51,319 nucleotides of DNA, from contig JASBUS010000037.1 of the NCBI GenBank assembly GCA_030147745.1, positions 1 to 51,319 on the forward strand, in the 5' to 3' direction. Of this stretch, positions 1 through 9,924 are shown in pieces. Made by a program: the position numbers and the translations under genes. Below the pieces are notes generated by a model that was not told the DNA's origin, did not search any database, and saw only the letters and a program-made list of their open reading frames with translations. The DNA is from Alphaproteobacteria bacterium. Lineage in GTDB: Bacteria > Pseudomonadota > Alphaproteobacteria > Micavibrionales > Micavibrionaceae. Numbering within the stretch: the stretch's first letter is position 1; each line of letters begins with the position of its first letter.

Positions 1-14
1 GCTTAAAACGGCCC

Positions 15-422
15 ATGAAGAAGAAGAATTACGCTACTGTTTTTGTCTATGGCACGTTAAAGAAAGGCTTTTGTAATGCTGAATACCTTCAGGATAGTGA
101 ATATTTAGGGCCATCAAAAACCAAGCACCCGAACTATTCACTTGTTGGTGTCTTTTCAAATGATTACGACTATCTTGGCCTATTGCATGATGGCAAATAC
201 TATGTTGAAGGTGAAATTTACAATATTGACGCCGCAACACTTAAGAAATTAGATGTTCTAGAAGAAGTTGATATTGAATATAAGCGTGAATTGGTTCAGC
301 TTGAGAACGGAGAATCTGCATGGGCGTATTTCTATATGGAAGATGCGCCAAAAGATTTTTGCCGTAACCACAGACAGCTTAATAAAGAAAATAATATGGT
401 GCATTGGCTTTCCTCTGTATAA
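15..422 (+). CDS. Gamma-glutamylcyclotransferase-fold (AIG2/BtrG-like) protein
   Basis: This 135-aa protein has the hallmark YGTL motif at residues 12-15, which in the GGCT/AIG2 fold forms the loop that binds the gamma-glutamyl group. A Leu-Asp-x-Leu-Glu-Glu segment at about 79-84 supplies the expected acidic catalytic residue, probably E83 or E84. Family members cyclise gamma-glutamyl amines or peptides to 5-oxoproline; the substrate here cannot be read from sequence. It is cytosolic, with no signal peptide. It lies upstream of rplS, where rpsP-rimM-trmD often sit in other bacteria, so it is probably a separate unit. A weak A-rich hairpin (AAAGCC/GGCTTT) follows the stop at about 424-445. 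Only 14 bases precede the start, so its upstream context is unseen. Confidence 0.8.
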   Translation: MKKKNYATVFVYGTLKKGFCNAEYLQDSEYLGPSKTKHPNYSLVGVFSNDYDYLGLLHDGKYYVEGEIYNIDAATLKKLDVLEEVDIEYKRELVQLENGESAWAYFYMEDAPKDFCRNHRQLNKENNMVHWLSSV

Positions 423-601
423 AAAAGCCTAAAAAAATGGCTTTAAGCCTTAGTTTACACTTGCATAATATATTTTATTTCTGTATCAATGCTCCGTTAA
501 AACTCGAAAAAAGATAAGTAAGCCGCATAGCGCTTGTATATAAGAGTGTGTAATTAAGCGTTATTTCGGGCTTTGATAAGAGTCATAGAAAGGAAAATGA
601 A

Positions 602-994
602 ATGACAAATATAGTTGATCGCATTAAGGCGAAAGAAGAAGCAAAATTGAACGAAGGCAAAGAGATGCCTAACTTCAGCCCTGGTGATACACTAAAAGTA
701 CACGTAAAAATCCGTGAAGGTTCACGTGAGCGTGTTCAGGTTTTCGAAGGTGTATGTATCGCACGTAAAGGCACAGGCGTTGAAGGTAGCTTCACAGTTC
801 GTAAGATCAGCCTTGGCGAAGGTGTGGAACGTGTATTCCCACTACTAAGCCCACGTATTGAGAAAATTGAATTAGTTCGTCGCGGTTCTGTACGCCGTGC
901 GAAACTTTACTATCTTCGTGACCGTCGCGGTAAATCTGCCCGTATTTCGGAAAGAACAACCGGTTATGGTATCGAGAAGAAAGCAGCAAAATAA
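602..994 (+). CDS. rplS: 50S ribosomal protein L19
   Basis: This 130-aa basic protein matches L19 throughout, with the [16 protein letters not shown] core near residues 25-40 and the RRGKSARI region near the C-terminus. L19 sits at the 30S/50S interface of the ribosome. It is slightly longer than the about 115-aa E. coli protein because of a short Lys-rich C-terminal tail. An AAGGAAA Shine-Dalgarno sequence precedes the ATG by a few bases. The usual trmD and rimM neighbours are not upstream in this window, and the gene is closed by a strong terminator at 1051-1080, so it seems to be transcribed alone from the 423-600 gap. I could not pick one convincing promoter there; TTGCAT with a 17-base spacer to TATCAA near 460-490 is one option. 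Confidence 0.97.
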   Translation: MTNIVDRIKAKEEAKLNEGKEMPNFSPGDTLKVHVKIREGSRERVQVFEGVCIARKGTGVEGSFTVRKISLGEGVERVFPLLSPRIEKIELVRRGSVRRAKLYYLRDRRGKSARISERTTGYGIEKKAAK

Positions 995-1050
995 TACTTG
1001 CTTTCATGCAGTGTCCACGTTATAAACACTGCATAACATCCATTAAAATG

Positions 1051-1080
1051 GGTGGGTCCGTAAAAAGACCCGCCTTTTTT
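1051..1080 (+). terminator. Rho-independent terminator after rplS
   Basis: An 8-bp stem GGTGGGTC / GACCCGCC (one G-U pair) with an A-rich loop is followed directly by six T residues. It separates rplS from rimP, so rimP onward needs its own promoter or read-through. Confidence 0.9.
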
Positions 1081-1114
1081 GTTACTTAAAATCTGACGTT
1101 TTGGACAAGACTTA

Positions 1115-1633
1115 ATGAAACAAACGCCACAAGAACGTAAAATAAACGAGATCATCTCTCCTATTGTTGAAGAACTAGGCTTCACAATTGTGCAGGTTAA
1201 GCTTTCTGGTAAAGAAACTGGCTATACACTGCAAGTTATGGCTGAAGACCCAAATACCGGCCGCCTAGGTATTGATGATTGTACAAAGTTATCACATAGC
1301 ATTTCTGACATCTTGGATGTCGAAGACCCAATTAGCGGTCACTATAATCTTGAAGTCAGTTCACCGGGTATTGACCGTCCACTGATTCATGAGCGTGACT
1401 ATCTTCGCTTTAATGGGTTTGAATGCAAAGTTGAATTAGCTATTCCAAGTGAAGTTGGCCAACGCCGCTTCCGCGGGTTTATTACCGGCTGCGCTGACGG
1501 CATTGTTACACTTGATACCGATAACGGTCAGGTGGAATTTGACATCGCCAATGTCAGTAAAGCCAAATTAGTGTTAAACGACACGCTGATTAAGGCCACA
1601 AAAGATGGCCTTCCTAAGCTTGCCGAAGCATAA
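1115..1633 (+). CDS. rimP: Ribosome maturation factor RimP
   Basis: This 172-aa protein has the RimP pattern: an N-terminal alpha/beta domain (PIVEELGFTIVQVKL at about 17-31), the central DDCTKLSHSISDILDVEDPI segment and the strongly conserved YNLEVSSPGIDRPL motif at about 77-91, then a C-terminal SH3-like domain. RimP is needed for maturation of the 30S subunit. It is the first gene of the rimP-nusA-ylxR-infB-rbfA-truB-rpsO operon, which is a widely conserved order. The ATG lies 34 bases after the end of the rplS terminator with only a weak upstream ribosome-binding site. Confidence 0.96.
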   Translation: MKQTPQERKINEIISPIVEELGFTIVQVKLSGKETGYTLQVMAEDPNTGRLGIDDCTKLSHSISDILDVEDPISGHYNLEVSSPGIDRPLIHERDYLRFNGFECKVELAIPSEVGQRRFRGFITGCADGIVTLDTDNGQVEFDIANVSKAKLVLNDTLIKATKDGLPKLAEA

Positions 1634-1674
1634 AAAATTATAATTGTTATTAGTTCAAAGCAGAGGAATTTAAT

Positions 1675-3207
1675 ATGGAACTACTACAAGTCGCAGACAG
1701 TCTCGCACGTGAAAAAAATATTGATCGTGATGTTGTTATTCAGGCCATGGAAGAAGCAATTCAAAAAGCTGGCCGTACAAAATATGGTTACGACCATGAT
1801 ATCCGTGCAAATATTGACCGTAAAAGCGGTGAATTAACACTTAAGCGTTACCGCGAAGTATGTGAAGAAGAAGAAATTGAAAACGAAGCAGCGCAAATTC
1901 CTCTTGCCGCTGCAAAGCGTATCAAGCCAGATGCTGAAATCGGCGATTTCCTTGTTGATTCACTTCCACCACTTGATTATGGCCGTATTGCTGCACAAAC
2001 AGCGAAACAAGTTATCATGCAAAAAGTACGTGAAGCAGAGCGCGAGAAGCAATTTGATGAATATGTTGGCCGCACTGGTGAAATCATCAACGGTGTTGTT
2101 AAGCGTATTGAATACGGTAACGTTACTGTTGACCTTGGTAAGGCTGAAGCCCTACTACGCCGCGACGAATGTTTGCCACGCGAACATTTGAAAAATGGCG
2201 ACCGCGTTCGTGCGATTATTTATGACGTACGTCGTGAAACACGTGGTCCACAAATTTTCCTTTCACGCACACGCCCTGAAATGATGGCGGCGCTATTCAA
2301 GCAGGAAGTTCCTGAGATTTATGATGGCGTTATCGAAATCAAAGCATGTTCACGTGACCCAGGTAGCCGTGCGAAAATCGCTGTTTACTCACGCGATAGC
2401 GGCATTGACCCAGTTGGTGCATGTGTTGGTATGCGCGGTAGCCGTGTACAAGCGATTGTAAACGAACTTGGCGGCGAGAAAATCGACATTATTCCTTGGA
2501 CAGATGATCTTGGTAACTTGGTTATTGGCGCTTTGCAGCCTGCTGAAGTTTCTAAAGTTGTTCTTGATGAAGAAAACAGCCGTATTGAAGTTGTTGTTCC
2601 TGATGAACAGCTTTCATTGGCGATTGGCCGTCGTGGTCAGAACGTACGTTTGGCGTCTGGTCTGCTTGGCTGGGACATCGACATTATGACTGAAGCACAA
2701 GAATCTGAGCGCCGCGCGTCTGAATTTAAGACACGCTCTAGCCTATTCATGGAAGCGTTGGATGTTGATGATGTTATCGCACACCTACTTGTGGCTGAAG
2801 GCTTCACACAAATCGAAGAGATCGCTTATATCGAAATCAGCGAACTTGAAGAAATTGAAGGCTTTGACGAAGACGTTGCACAAGAACTTCAAAACCGTGC
2901 ACGCAGCTGGCTAGAAGCGCAAGAAAATGCGTTGAAAGACAAGCAAAGCGAACTTGGTATTGATAACGACTTGATCGAACTTGAAGGCCTAAGCGCAAGC
3001 ATGGCGCTTAAGCTTGGTGAACATGGCGTAAAAACACGTGATGACCTTGCTGACCTTGCAGGTGACGAACTTGTTGAAATGCTTGGTGCAGATGTCATCA
3101 CAGAAGTTGATGCAAATGCCTTAATTATGAAAGCGCGCGAACACTGGTTCGAAAATGACGCTGCTGAAGCCGAAGTTACGGCGGAAGCAGAAGAAAACGC
3201 CGCGTAA
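1675..3207 (+). CDS. nusA: Transcription termination/antitermination factor NusA
   Basis: This 510-aa protein shows the full NusA layout: N-terminal RNA polymerase-binding domain (1-130), S1 domain (about 135-200, GEIINGVVKRIEYGNVTVDLG), two KH domains (about 200-345, including VGACVGMRGSRVQAIVNELGGEKID and LAIGRRGQNVRLASGL) and two acidic C-terminal helix-hairpin repeats (about 360-490) as in E. coli. It controls pausing, termination and antitermination. A GAGGAA Shine-Dalgarno lies just before the ATG. The tail after about 485 is Ala/Glu-rich and poorly conserved. The gene is 41 bases downstream of rimP and 27 bases upstream of the YlxR-type gene. Confidence 0.98.
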   Translation: MELLQVADSLAREKNIDRDVVIQAMEEAIQKAGRTKYGYDHDIRANIDRKSGELTLKRYREVCEEEEIENEAAQIPLAAAKRIKPDAEIGDFLVDSLPPLDYGRIAAQTAKQVIMQKVREAEREKQFDEYVGRTGEIINGVVKRIEYGNVTVDLGKAEALLRRDECLPREHLKNGDRVRAIIYDVRRETRGPQIFLSRTRPEMMAALFKQEVPEIYDGVIEIKACSRDPGSRAKIAVYSRDSGIDPVGACVGMRGSRVQAIVNELGGEKIDIIPWTDDLGNLVIGALQPAEVSKVVLDEENSRIEVVVPDEQLSLAIGRRGQNVRLASGLLGWDIDIMTEAQESERRASEFKTRSSLFMEALDVDDVIAHLLVAEGFTQIEEIAYIEISELEEIEGFDEDVAQELQNRARSWLEAQENALKDKQSELGIDNDLIELEGLSASMALKLGEHGVKTRDDLADLAGDELVEMLGADVITEVDANALIMKAREHWFENDAAEAEVTAEAEENAA

Positions 3208-3234
3208 CTGAACCGATGAGGAGCGCCGTTTTAA

Positions 3235-3942
3235 ATGCTAATCAGAAGCATAAGCAACGAATATTTTGGCTGTCTGCCGCAGTTGTGTGAAATCACAACT
3301 GACGGTGACAGTTGCGCATCTGCGCCTGCTGCTGATCACGCGCCTAAAACGACGCTCGCTACGGCTCAAAAACAAAATAAAATCTCTCAGCGCCGCTGCA
3401 TTGTTACAAGAGACAGCGCTGAAAAAGCGGTCTTAATCCGTTTTGTTTTATCCCCCGACAACATCGTCACCCCTGACCTAGACGAAGAACTGCCTGGCCG
3501 CGGTGTTTGGGTTTCCGCTGAGCGTGCCCTTATTCAGCAAGCGATTGATCAAAAACTTTTCCACAAGGCGTTCAAAGTTAACGTCACGGTGCCTGATGCG
3601 TTGGTTGAATTGATTGCGTCTATGCTCAACAAACGAACATTGAATATGTTGAATTTCGCGCGCCGCGCGGGTGATGCGATTATCGGCTTTGATAAAGTGC
3701 AAAGCGCATGTAGAAAATTAAGTATTCCCGTATATATCACGTCATCAGCCGAAGATGCCGATGCACGCCGAAAAATACAAAACCTGCTGCCAAAAGGCGC
3801 TGAAATTATCACTATTTGGGATGCGGATAGTTTGTCGACAAATTTCGGGACAGAGAACACTAATCACGTCGTTTTAAAGCAAAGCGGCATAACAAATAAA
3901 TTTTTAAAAGATTATAGGAAATTGCGCTCGTTTGGCGTATAG
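3235..3942 (+). CDS. YlxR (DUF448) / L7Ae-like fused RNA-binding protein
   Basis: This 235-aa protein joins two modules. Residues about 52-110 carry the YlxR signature ([19 protein letters not shown], then [10 protein letters not shown]). Residues about 125-215 look like a ribosomal L7Ae-type domain (LLNKRTLN-like segment, [24 protein letters not shown]). Separate ylxR and ylxQ genes sit here in Firmicutes; the fused form is familiar from alphaproteobacteria. YlxR has been linked to RNA binding and RNase P, but its role in this group is uncertain. The first about 50 residues (Cys- and Ala-containing, low similarity) are an unusual extension. The chosen ATG has a GAGGAG Shine-Dalgarno 10 bases upstream; no later ATG fits better. 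Confidence 0.88.
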   Translation: MLIRSISNEYFGCLPQLCEITTDGDSCASAPAADHAPKTTLATAQKQNKISQRRCIVTRDSAEKAVLIRFVLSPDNIVTPDLDEELPGRGVWVSAERALIQQAIDQKLFHKAFKVNVTVPDALVELIASMLNKRTLNMLNFARRAGDAIIGFDKVQSACRKLSIPVYITSSAEDADARRKIQNLLPKGAEIITIWDADSLSTNFGTENTNHVVLKQSGITNKFLKDYRKLRSFGV

Positions 3943-3976
3943 TACGTACAAATTAAAAGGAAGGCTGTTAATAGCA

Positions 3977-6529
3977 ATGAGTGAAAACGAAAAGAAAACA
4001 TTAAGCTTGGGTAAAGGTACACTTAGTCTGAAAAGTAAGACTGGTGGAGCTGCGGCGTCTACGCCTGCCAAGAAAGGTGTTGTCGAAGTTAAACGTAAGC
4101 GTCAAATTAACCTTGGCGGTAAAGACGGCGCGAACACAGCCCCAGTAACGCATGAAGATGACGGCCTTACCCAAGAAGAACGCGACAAACGTGAAGCTGT
4201 ATTGAAGCAAGCGCTTATTGATCAGAAGAAAAAAGAAGAAGAAGACGCAAAGCGTAAAATTCTTGAAGCTGAAGAAGAAGCTAAGCGCGCTGAAGAACGC
4301 AAAAATGCGAAAGAATCTGAACCTGCAGCAACTGCGCCTAGAGTTGAATTAGAAACTGGCCGCAAAAAGCGTCAAAAGCTTTCTGCTGAAGAATTACGCC
4401 AGCTTGAAATTGAAGAAATGGAGCGCATTCAAGGAGAAGAGCGCGCCAAGCAAGATCAAGAGCGCAATAAACGCCAAAAAGAAATGGCGGAACAAAAAGC
4501 ACGCATGGCGTCTATTCCAACACGCGCAGACGGTGAAGAAGAAGATAGCAGCACAAGCGTTCGTGAGCGCATGAAGAAAGTGCCACCGCGTACAAAAACT
4601 GAAGGCGACCGTCGTCGTGGCGCAGGTAAAATTACTGTTACACAAGCGTTGAACGAAGAATATGATCGCGAAAAGTCGATCTCTCTTGCGGCGCAGAAAC
4701 GTGCCCGTGAAAAAGCACGTTTAAGCGCACAAACAGCAAAAGAACCTGCGAAGAAAGTTGTTCGTGAGGTTGTTGTTCCTGAGACAATTACTGTGCAAGA
4801 ACTTGCAAACCGTATGTCTGAACGTTCAGCTGATGTTGTTAAATCCCTCATGAAAATGGGCGTTATGGCGACAATTAACCAAGTGATCGACGCGGATACT
4901 GCGGAATTAATCGTTGATGAATTTGGCCACAAAATCTCGCGTGTAACCGAAGCCGACGTTGAAATCGGTATCGAAGGCGATGATGACGTTGATGAAAATC
5001 TAGAGCCTCGTCCACCGGTCGTAACCATCATGGGTCACGTTGACCATGGTAAGACCTCCCTTCTCGATGCGATGCGTGAAGCGAATGTTGTTGCTGGCGA
5101 AGCTGGTGGTATTACGCAGCATATTGGTGCGTATCAGATTAAATCATCAACAGGTCAGAAAATCACATTCCTTGATACACCGGGCCACGCGGCATTCTCT
5201 GAAATGCGTGCACGTGGTGCGAACGTAACGGATATCGTTGTTTTGGTCGTTGCGGCGAATGATTCAATCATGCCACAAACAATCGAAGCGATTAACCACG
5301 CGAAAGCAGCGGGCGTTCCGTTGATTGTTGCGGTTAACAAGATCGACCTTCCTGATGCAAACCCACGTAAAGTTGTTCAAGACCTTCTTCAATATGAAGT
5401 TGTTGTTGAAGAAATGGGCGGCGAAACACAATGTGTTGAGATTTCAGCGAAAAAACGCATGAACCTTGATGCATTGGAAGAAGCTATCTTGCTACAGGCT
5501 GAGGTTCTTGACCTTAAAGCCAACCCTAACCGTGATGCATTAGCTGTTGTCGTTGAATCGAAACAAGAACAAGGCCGTGGTTCAGTTGCGACTGTATTGA
5601 TTGAAAAAAGTACATTGAAAATCGGTGACATATTTGTTGCGGGTACTGAATGGGGCCGCGTCCGTGCGATCCTTGATGATAAAGGCGCGCGTATTAAAGA
5701 AGCGATCCCTGGTCAACCTGTTGAGATCCTTGGTTTGAACGGTACGCCTGATTCAGGTGAGAAAATGGTCGTTGTTAAAGACGAAGCTAAGGCCCGTGAA
5801 ATTCAAGATTACCGTATTCACAAAAAACGTGAAAACGCCAACTTGGTTAGCTCAGGTAAAACAGGCTTTGAAGCCCTTCTTGCTAAATCACAAGAAGAAG
5901 GCAGCAAGACTATTCTTCCTGTTCTTATCAAGGCCGACGTGCATGGTTCCGTAGAAGCGATTATGGGCTCGCTTGATAAAATCTCTGAAGACAATCCAGA
6001 TGTTGATGTAAAAGTCCTTCACAATGGTGTGGGTGGTATTACTGAATCTGACGTGACTTTGGCGAAAGCATCAAATGCATTGATTATCGGCTTTAACGTT
6101 CGTGCAAATGCACAAGCACGTGACATGGCGCAGCGCGATGGTGTTGACCTACGTTACTTCAACGTGATCTATAACATCATTGATGATGTGAAAGCGATCC
6201 TTGGTGGTATGCTTGAACCGACCCTACGTGAAGAATATCTTGGTCAGGCTGAAATCCGTGAAGTCTTCAACATTACTAAAGTTGGTAAGGTTGCAGGTTG
6301 TATGGTTTCAACTGGTACAGTTAAGCGTGGTTCGAAAGTGCGCTTGCTACGTGATGATGTTGTTATTCACGAAGGTACACTCAAGACATTGAAACGCTTC
6401 AAAGACGAAGTGAAAGAAGTGCGTGAGGGTATGGAATGCGGTATGGCCTTTGAAAACTATGATGATATCAAGGCTGGCGACGTTATCGAATGCTTCGACG
6501 TAACTGAAGAAGCACGCGTTCTGGAATAA
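3977..6529 (+). CDS. infB: Translation initiation factor IF-2
   Basis: This 850-aa protein is full length for IF-2. It has an N-terminal charged Lys/Glu-rich linker (about 80-260), the IF-2 N domain (about 270-325), and the G domain with G1 GHVDHGKT at 353-360, G3 DTPGH and G4 NKID, followed by domains II-IV. It delivers initiator fMet-tRNA to the 30S subunit. I place the start at the ATG followed by Ser-Glu-Asn-Glu because AAAGGAAGG lies upstream; a further ATG at 3932 overlaps the preceding gene and lacks a ribosome-binding site. The gene follows the YlxR fusion by 34 bases and precedes rbfA. Confidence 0.97.
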   Translation: MSENEKKTLSLGKGTLSLKSKTGGAAASTPAKKGVVEVKRKRQINLGGKDGANTAPVTHEDDGLTQEERDKREAVLKQALIDQKKKEEEDAKRKILEAEEEAKRAEERKNAKESEPAATAPRVELETGRKKRQKLSAEELRQLEIEEMERIQGEERAKQDQERNKRQKEMAEQKARMASIPTRADGEEEDSSTSVRERMKKVPPRTKTEGDRRRGAGKITVTQALNEEYDREKSISLAAQKRAREKARLSAQTAKEPAKKVVREVVVPETITVQELANRMSERSADVVKSLMKMGVMATINQVIDADTAELIVDEFGHKISRVTEADVEIGIEGDDDVDENLEPRPPVVTIMGHVDHGKTSLLDAMREANVVAGEAGGITQHIGAYQIKSSTGQKITFLDTPGHAAFSEMRARGANVTDIVVLVVAANDSIMPQTIEAINHAKAAGVPLIVAVNKIDLPDANPRKVVQDLLQYEVVVEEMGGETQCVEISAKKRMNLDALEEAILLQAEVLDLKANPNRDALAVVVESKQEQGRGSVATVLIEKSTLKIGDIFVAGTEWGRVRAILDDKGARIKEAIPGQPVEILGLNGTPDSGEKMVVVKDEAKAREIQDYRIHKKRENANLVSSGKTGFEALLAKSQEEGSKTILPVLIKADVHGSVEAIMGSLDKISEDNPDVDVKVLHNGVGGITESDVTLAKASNALIIGFNVRANAQARDMAQRDGVDLRYFNVIYNIIDDVKAILGGMLEPTLREEYLGQAEIREVFNITKVGKVAGCMVSTGTVKRGSKVRLLRDDVVIHEGTLKTLKRFKDEVKEVREGMECGMAFENYDDIKAGDVIECFDVTEEARVLE

Positions 6530-6558
6530 ACCACAGTTTAAGATAAAGTAATAAAGCA

Positions 6559-6963
6559 ATGAAACACAGAGAATCCGGCCCTTCTCAGCGTCAATTACGC
6601 GTGGGTGAACAAATTCGTCACTCTATTGTCGAAACCCTTCAACGCGGCAAGTTCAATGATGAACTTCTGTTTGAAGTCGCCCCGCTCGTGACGGTTGCCG
6701 AAGTCCGCACAACACCAGACCTTAAACATGCGACGGCCTATATCCGCCCGCTTGGTCTGGAAAATGTTGGTGAGATTGTCGAAGCGCTTAATGAATCGGC
6801 TTATTACTTCCAAAAGCAAATCAACCGCAGCAGTAATTTGAAATTCACGCCGCGTGTACGCTTCAAGGTCGATGAAACATTCGACGAAGCGGCAAAGATT
6901 GATACGCTGCTTAAAAACATTCCAAAATACGCTGAAGACGACGAAGTTTCCGAAGAAGAATAA
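6559..6963 (+). CDS. rbfA: 30S ribosome-binding factor A
   Basis: This 134-aa protein matches RbfA: RVGEQIRHSIVETL near the N-terminus, then TVAEVRTTPDLKHATAYI and a KH-like core with IDTLLKNI near the end. RbfA is a cold-shock-associated factor for late 16S rRNA processing that binds the 30S subunit. It sits between infB and truB, its near-universal position. The stop codon is separated from the truB ATG by a single base, so the two are likely translationally coupled. The C-terminus is acidic (residues about 125-134). Confidence 0.96.
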   Translation: MKHRESGPSQRQLRVGEQIRHSIVETLQRGKFNDELLFEVAPLVTVAEVRTTPDLKHATAYIRPLGLENVGEIVEALNESAYYFQKQINRSSNLKFTPRVRFKVDETFDEAAKIDTLLKNIPKYAEDDEVSEEE

Positions 6964-6964
6964 A

Positions 6965-7906
6965 ATGGCGCGCAAGAAAAAAGGCCAGAAGATTGACGGC
7001 TGGCTAAATATTCACAAACCATATGATGTGACATCCACTGATGTTGTGCGCATTTTAAAGCGTATCCTTAAACCGCAGAAGATTGGTCATGCTGGCACGC
7101 TCGACCCGCTTGCAACAGGTATTCTGCCTATTGCCCTTGGTGAAGCGACAAAGACCATTCCGTTTATACAGGATGCGGAAAAAATCTATGGTTTTACGGC
7201 CCGCTGGGGAGAACAGCGTAGTACAGATGATTTAGAAGGTGATGTTATCGCTACGAGTGATCAACGCCCTTCTCGCGCTGAAATAGAAGCGTTATTGCCA
7301 CAATTTATTGGCACTATCACACAAACACCACCGAAGTTTTCTGCGATTAAAATCAACGGCGAACGCGCTTATGACCTTGCCCGTGATGGTGAGGAATTTG
7401 AAGTCCCAAGTCGTGAAGTTGAAGTTTATGATCTAAAAATCATCAGCCATAGTGATGAAGAAACCGCATTCGAAGTTTACTGCGGCAAAGGCACATATGT
7501 TCGTGCCATTGCCCGCGACATAGGTGCGGCGCTTGGTTGCTATGGCTATGTATCTGCACTAGAGCGTAAAAAAGTCGGCTGTTTTGGCCTTGAAGATGCT
7601 TTTTTACTGGACATTTCGACTGAAATAGATAATAGTTCAGCCCTTGAAGAAGCGATACTTCCATTGCATTACGCGCTAGACGACATCCCGGCCGTAAACG
7701 TCAATGACCAAGAAGCTTCGCGGCTTAAGCAAGGTCAGTCCTTGTCATTGGTTTCTAAACCAGATATTCAGCGCCTAACAGCCTGTGGTTTAGATATCAT
7801 GTCATCCGATAAACAGGATGCCGTGGCCATGTATCAAGGTAAAGCGCTCGCCCTTTTAGAGGTTGAACGTGTGACATTAAAGCCGTATCGCGTTTTCAAT
7901 ACGTAA
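6965..7906 (+). CDS. truB: tRNA pseudouridine(55) synthase
   Basis: This 313-aa enzyme makes pseudouridine 55 in the tRNA T-loop. The catalytic motif [14 protein letters not shown] is at 42-55 with the nucleophilic Asp at 47, preceded by the [11 protein letters not shown] segment. The [13 protein letters not shown] motif near 180 is also TruB-specific, and a C-terminal PUA-like region follows. The start immediately after the rbfA stop is chosen because residues upstream of it show no similarity. The truB stop ends at 7906, 26 bases before rpsO. Confidence 0.97.
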   Translation: MARKKKGQKIDGWLNIHKPYDVTSTDVVRILKRILKPQKIGHAGTLDPLATGILPIALGEATKTIPFIQDAEKIYGFTARWGEQRSTDDLEGDVIATSDQRPSRAEIEALLPQFIGTITQTPPKFSAIKINGERAYDLARDGEEFEVPSREVEVYDLKIISHSDEETAFEVYCGKGTYVRAIARDIGAALGCYGYVSALERKKVGCFGLEDAFLLDISTEIDNSSALEEAILPLHYALDDIPAVNVNDQEASRLKQGQSLSLVSKPDIQRLTACGLDIMSSDKQDAVAMYQGKALALLEVERVTLKPYRVFNT

Positions 7907-7932
7907 TGAAACGACAAACGAAGGAGAAAACG

Positions 7933-8202
7933 ATGTCGATTACTAATGAGCGTAAAGCTGAACTTATTAAAGAATATGCAACTGGCAAAGACGATACAGG
8001 TTCACCTGAAGTACAAGTTGCAATTTTGACAACACGCATCAACGCCCTTTCAGGTCACATGCAAGAGCACAAAAAAGACTTCCACAGCCGCCGTGGCCTT
8101 TTGGCAATGGTTGCACGTCGTCGTAAGCTTCTTGACTACCTAAAAGGTAAGAGCGAAGACCGTTACCAGAAGCTTATCGCAAGCTTAGGTATCCGTAAGT
8201 AA
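7933..8202 (+). CDS. rpsO: 30S ribosomal protein S15
   Basis: This 89-aa protein is exactly the usual S15 length and contains the [15 protein letters not shown] and [21 protein letters not shown] motifs. S15 is a primary 16S rRNA binder. A clear GAAGGAG Shine-Dalgarno lies 7 bases before the chosen ATG; an in-frame ATG at 7906 overlapping the truB stop is less likely. In most proteobacteria pnp follows rpsO, but here the operon ends at a terminator and pnp is not in the window. Confidence 0.98.
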   Translation: MSITNERKAELIKEYATGKDDTGSPEVQVAILTTRINALSGHMQEHKKDFHSRRGLLAMVARRRKLLDYLKGKSEDRYQKLIASLGIRK

Positions 8203-8226
8203 TTTCACTTACACATACAGAATTTC

Positions 8227-8263
8227 AAAAGCCCCTTCTCAACAGAGTTTGGGGCTTTTCTTT
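8227..8263. terminator. Bidirectional terminator after rpsO
   Basis: AAAAGCCCC at 8227-8235 pairs perfectly with GGGGCTTTT at 8251-8259, followed by C and T-rich sequence. It also reads on the minus strand (with a shorter T-run) and can serve the convergent small membrane protein gene. Confidence 0.88.
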
Positions 8264-8265
8264 GT

Positions 8266-8490
8266 TTAAGGCAATTTTGATGAAGGCGATGGATTAATCA
8301 GCCTATTGAGATGATAAGAACCGCCATAACCTGCCAAACCACCGACAATTGAGCCAATTAATAAACTTGCAACACAAATTACAGGGTCTTCAGGGGCAAT
8401 TAACGTCGACACGTTAACGGTCTGCTCTAACACTTTACCAGCGACTGTAGCGCCAAATAACATCGATAGAGTGCTGTGTTCTTTTTCCAT
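8266..8490 (-). CDS. Small hypothetical membrane protein
   Basis: This 74-aa protein is unrecognised. It begins MEKEHSTLSMLFG and contains a moderately hydrophobic N-terminal stretch (about 8-30) and a strong Gly-rich transmembrane helix at about 38-60 (CVASLLIGSIVGGLAGYGG). The tail is Pro/Ser-rich. I chose this start because AGGAG lies 7 bases upstream; an ATG 11 codons earlier has no ribosome-binding site. It is on the tolB strand, about 95 bases beyond the tolB stop, where pal would be expected, but it has no lipobox or OmpA-like motif and is not Pal. A Gly-zipper membrane peptide is the most that can be said. Confidence 0.6.
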   Translation of the reverse strand: MEKEHSTLSMLFGATVAGKVLEQTVNVSTLIAPEDPVICVASLLIGSIVGGLAGYGGSYHLNRLINPSPSSKLP

Positions 8491-8585
8491 CAAATGGCTC
8501 CTACTCTCAATCAGAATAGGCACAGATTAACATAAAAGTTAAAGAATCGTAAACTTTAATGGATATATCTAATTATAACAATATG

Positions 8586-9911
8586 TTACTGCGCATTGAT
8601 TGGTGACCATGCAGGGTCAGAGCCATCAACGGGTGTTTGCAGAAGACGTTCGTTATAGCCCGTCAGGTCGATTGTATAAAGGTTCGCGACCTTGCTGTTG
8701 CCTTGTGGGCGTTCTTTGAAATACGTCAGTACACGGCCATTTGGTGACCAACTTGGGCCTTCAACGTGATATGCGCTTGTAATCAAGCGCTCACCGCTGC
8801 CATCTGGGCGAATAACGCCGATATAGAATTTACCGTTGAGCATTTTGGTGAAGGCGATTAAGTCGCCACGTGGTGACCATACAGGGTTTGCATAGCGGCC
8901 TTTTTCAAATGTGATGCGGTGTGCGTCTGAGCCATCGGCATTCATCACATAAAGCTGCTGCGTGCCACTACGGTCAGATTCAAAAACAATCTTCTTGCCA
9001 TCTGGTGCGTATGACGGTGCAGTCTCAATTGATGGCTGACCTGTAATTTTCGTTGCCTTACGGCTCGCGATATCCATCACGTAAATATCAGTGTTACCGT
9101 TTTGCGCAAGGGACATAATCACCTTTTTTCCATCTGGTGAGAAACGCGGCGCGAAAGTCATGCCTGGGAAATCACCCAAAACTTCCTGACGGCCAGTGTT
9201 TAGGTCATAAATATAAACACGTGGTTTATTGCGATAGTAAGACAGGTAAGTAATCGTCTGCATATTCGGAGAGAAACGCGGCGTAAGCACCAAATGACTG
9301 CCATCGGTTAGATATTGATGGTTTTCACCGTCTTGATCCATAATCGCAAGGCGTTTCACGCGCGCTGTCGGCAGGCCTTTTTCAGAGATATAAACGATAC
9401 GTGAATCGAAATAGCCTTCTTCACCTGTTAAACGCTTATAGATCACGTCGGAGATAATATGCGCAATACGGCGCCAGTTATCTTTTGTTGTGGTGTAAGC
9501 CATGCCTGTAAGCTGTTTCGCGCCGTAAACATCCCAAAGGCGGAATTCAACGCGGGCGCGGCCATCGCCTATTTCAGTGACTGAACCTGACACCAAACCT
9601 TCAACACCCAAAGCTTTCCATTCCGCAAAGCGTGGCTGTTCAGATGTTGATTTCGCATCTTGGATATAGGCCTTCTTGTCAGGTATCTCGAATAAGCCTG
9701 TACGTTCCAGATTGGCGCGAATAACATTCGCCATACCGTTGCCAATTGTATAAAGGCGTTCGCTATCATAATGAAAATCTGATACCGCGAGCGGGATTTT
9801 TTTGACGACGCCGCGGTTAACTTCAACAGAAAGCTGCGCAAAGGCCGATGATGTCATCACACAGAGTGAAAGCAACAACGTGAATAGCGGCAAAATAAAA
9901 CGGCATGACAT
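8586..9911 (-). CDS. tolB: Tol-Pal system beta-propeller protein TolB
   Basis: This 441-aa periplasmic protein has a Sec signal peptide (hydrophobic 5-20, cleavage after SSAFA at about 25), an N-terminal TolB_N domain (about 30-160) and five to six WD40-like/PD40 propeller repeats marked by recurring FSPDGKK, YAPDGKK, WSPRGD and WSPNGR elements. TolB links the inner-membrane TolQRA complex to Pal and the outer membrane during cell constriction. The chosen start begins MSCRF, with AAAGGA upstream and a good signal peptide; an upstream ATG inside the tolA end adds residues that spoil it. It is 13 bases after tolA. No pal gene follows. Confidence 0.97.
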   Translation of the reverse strand: MSCRFILPLFTLLLSLCVMTSSAFAQLSVEVNRGVVKKIPLAVSDFHYDSERLYTIGNGMANVIRANLERTGLFEIPDKKAYIQDAKSTSEQPRFAEWKALGVEGLVSGSVTEIGDGRARVEFRLWDVYGAKQLTGMAYTTTKDNWRRIAHIISDVIYKRLTGEEGYFDSRIVYISEKGLPTARVKRLAIMDQDGENHQYLTDGSHLVLTPRFSPNMQTITYLSYYRNKPRVYIYDLNTGRQEVLGDFPGMTFAPRFSPDGKKVIMSLAQNGNTDIYVMDIASRKATKITGQPSIETAPSYAPDGKKIVFESDRSGTQQLYVMNADGSDAHRITFEKGRYANPVWSPRGDLIAFTKMLNGKFYIGVIRPDGSGERLITSAYHVEGPSWSPNGRVLTYFKERPQGNSKVANLYTIDLTGYNERLLQTPVDGSDPAWSPINAQ

Positions 9912-9924
9912 GTTTAAAAATCCT

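Noticed and set aside
3932-3976. Earlier ATG for infB
   Set aside because: It overlaps the YlxR/L7Ae stop and lacks a ribosome-binding site; the residues it adds have no IF-2 similarity. The ATG at 3977 has AAAGGAAGG upstream.
4456-5031. 191-codon open frame on the - strand inside infB
   Set aside because: It is the shadow of IF-2 codons, low complexity (Ser/Arg/Thr-rich), with no Shine-Dalgarno.
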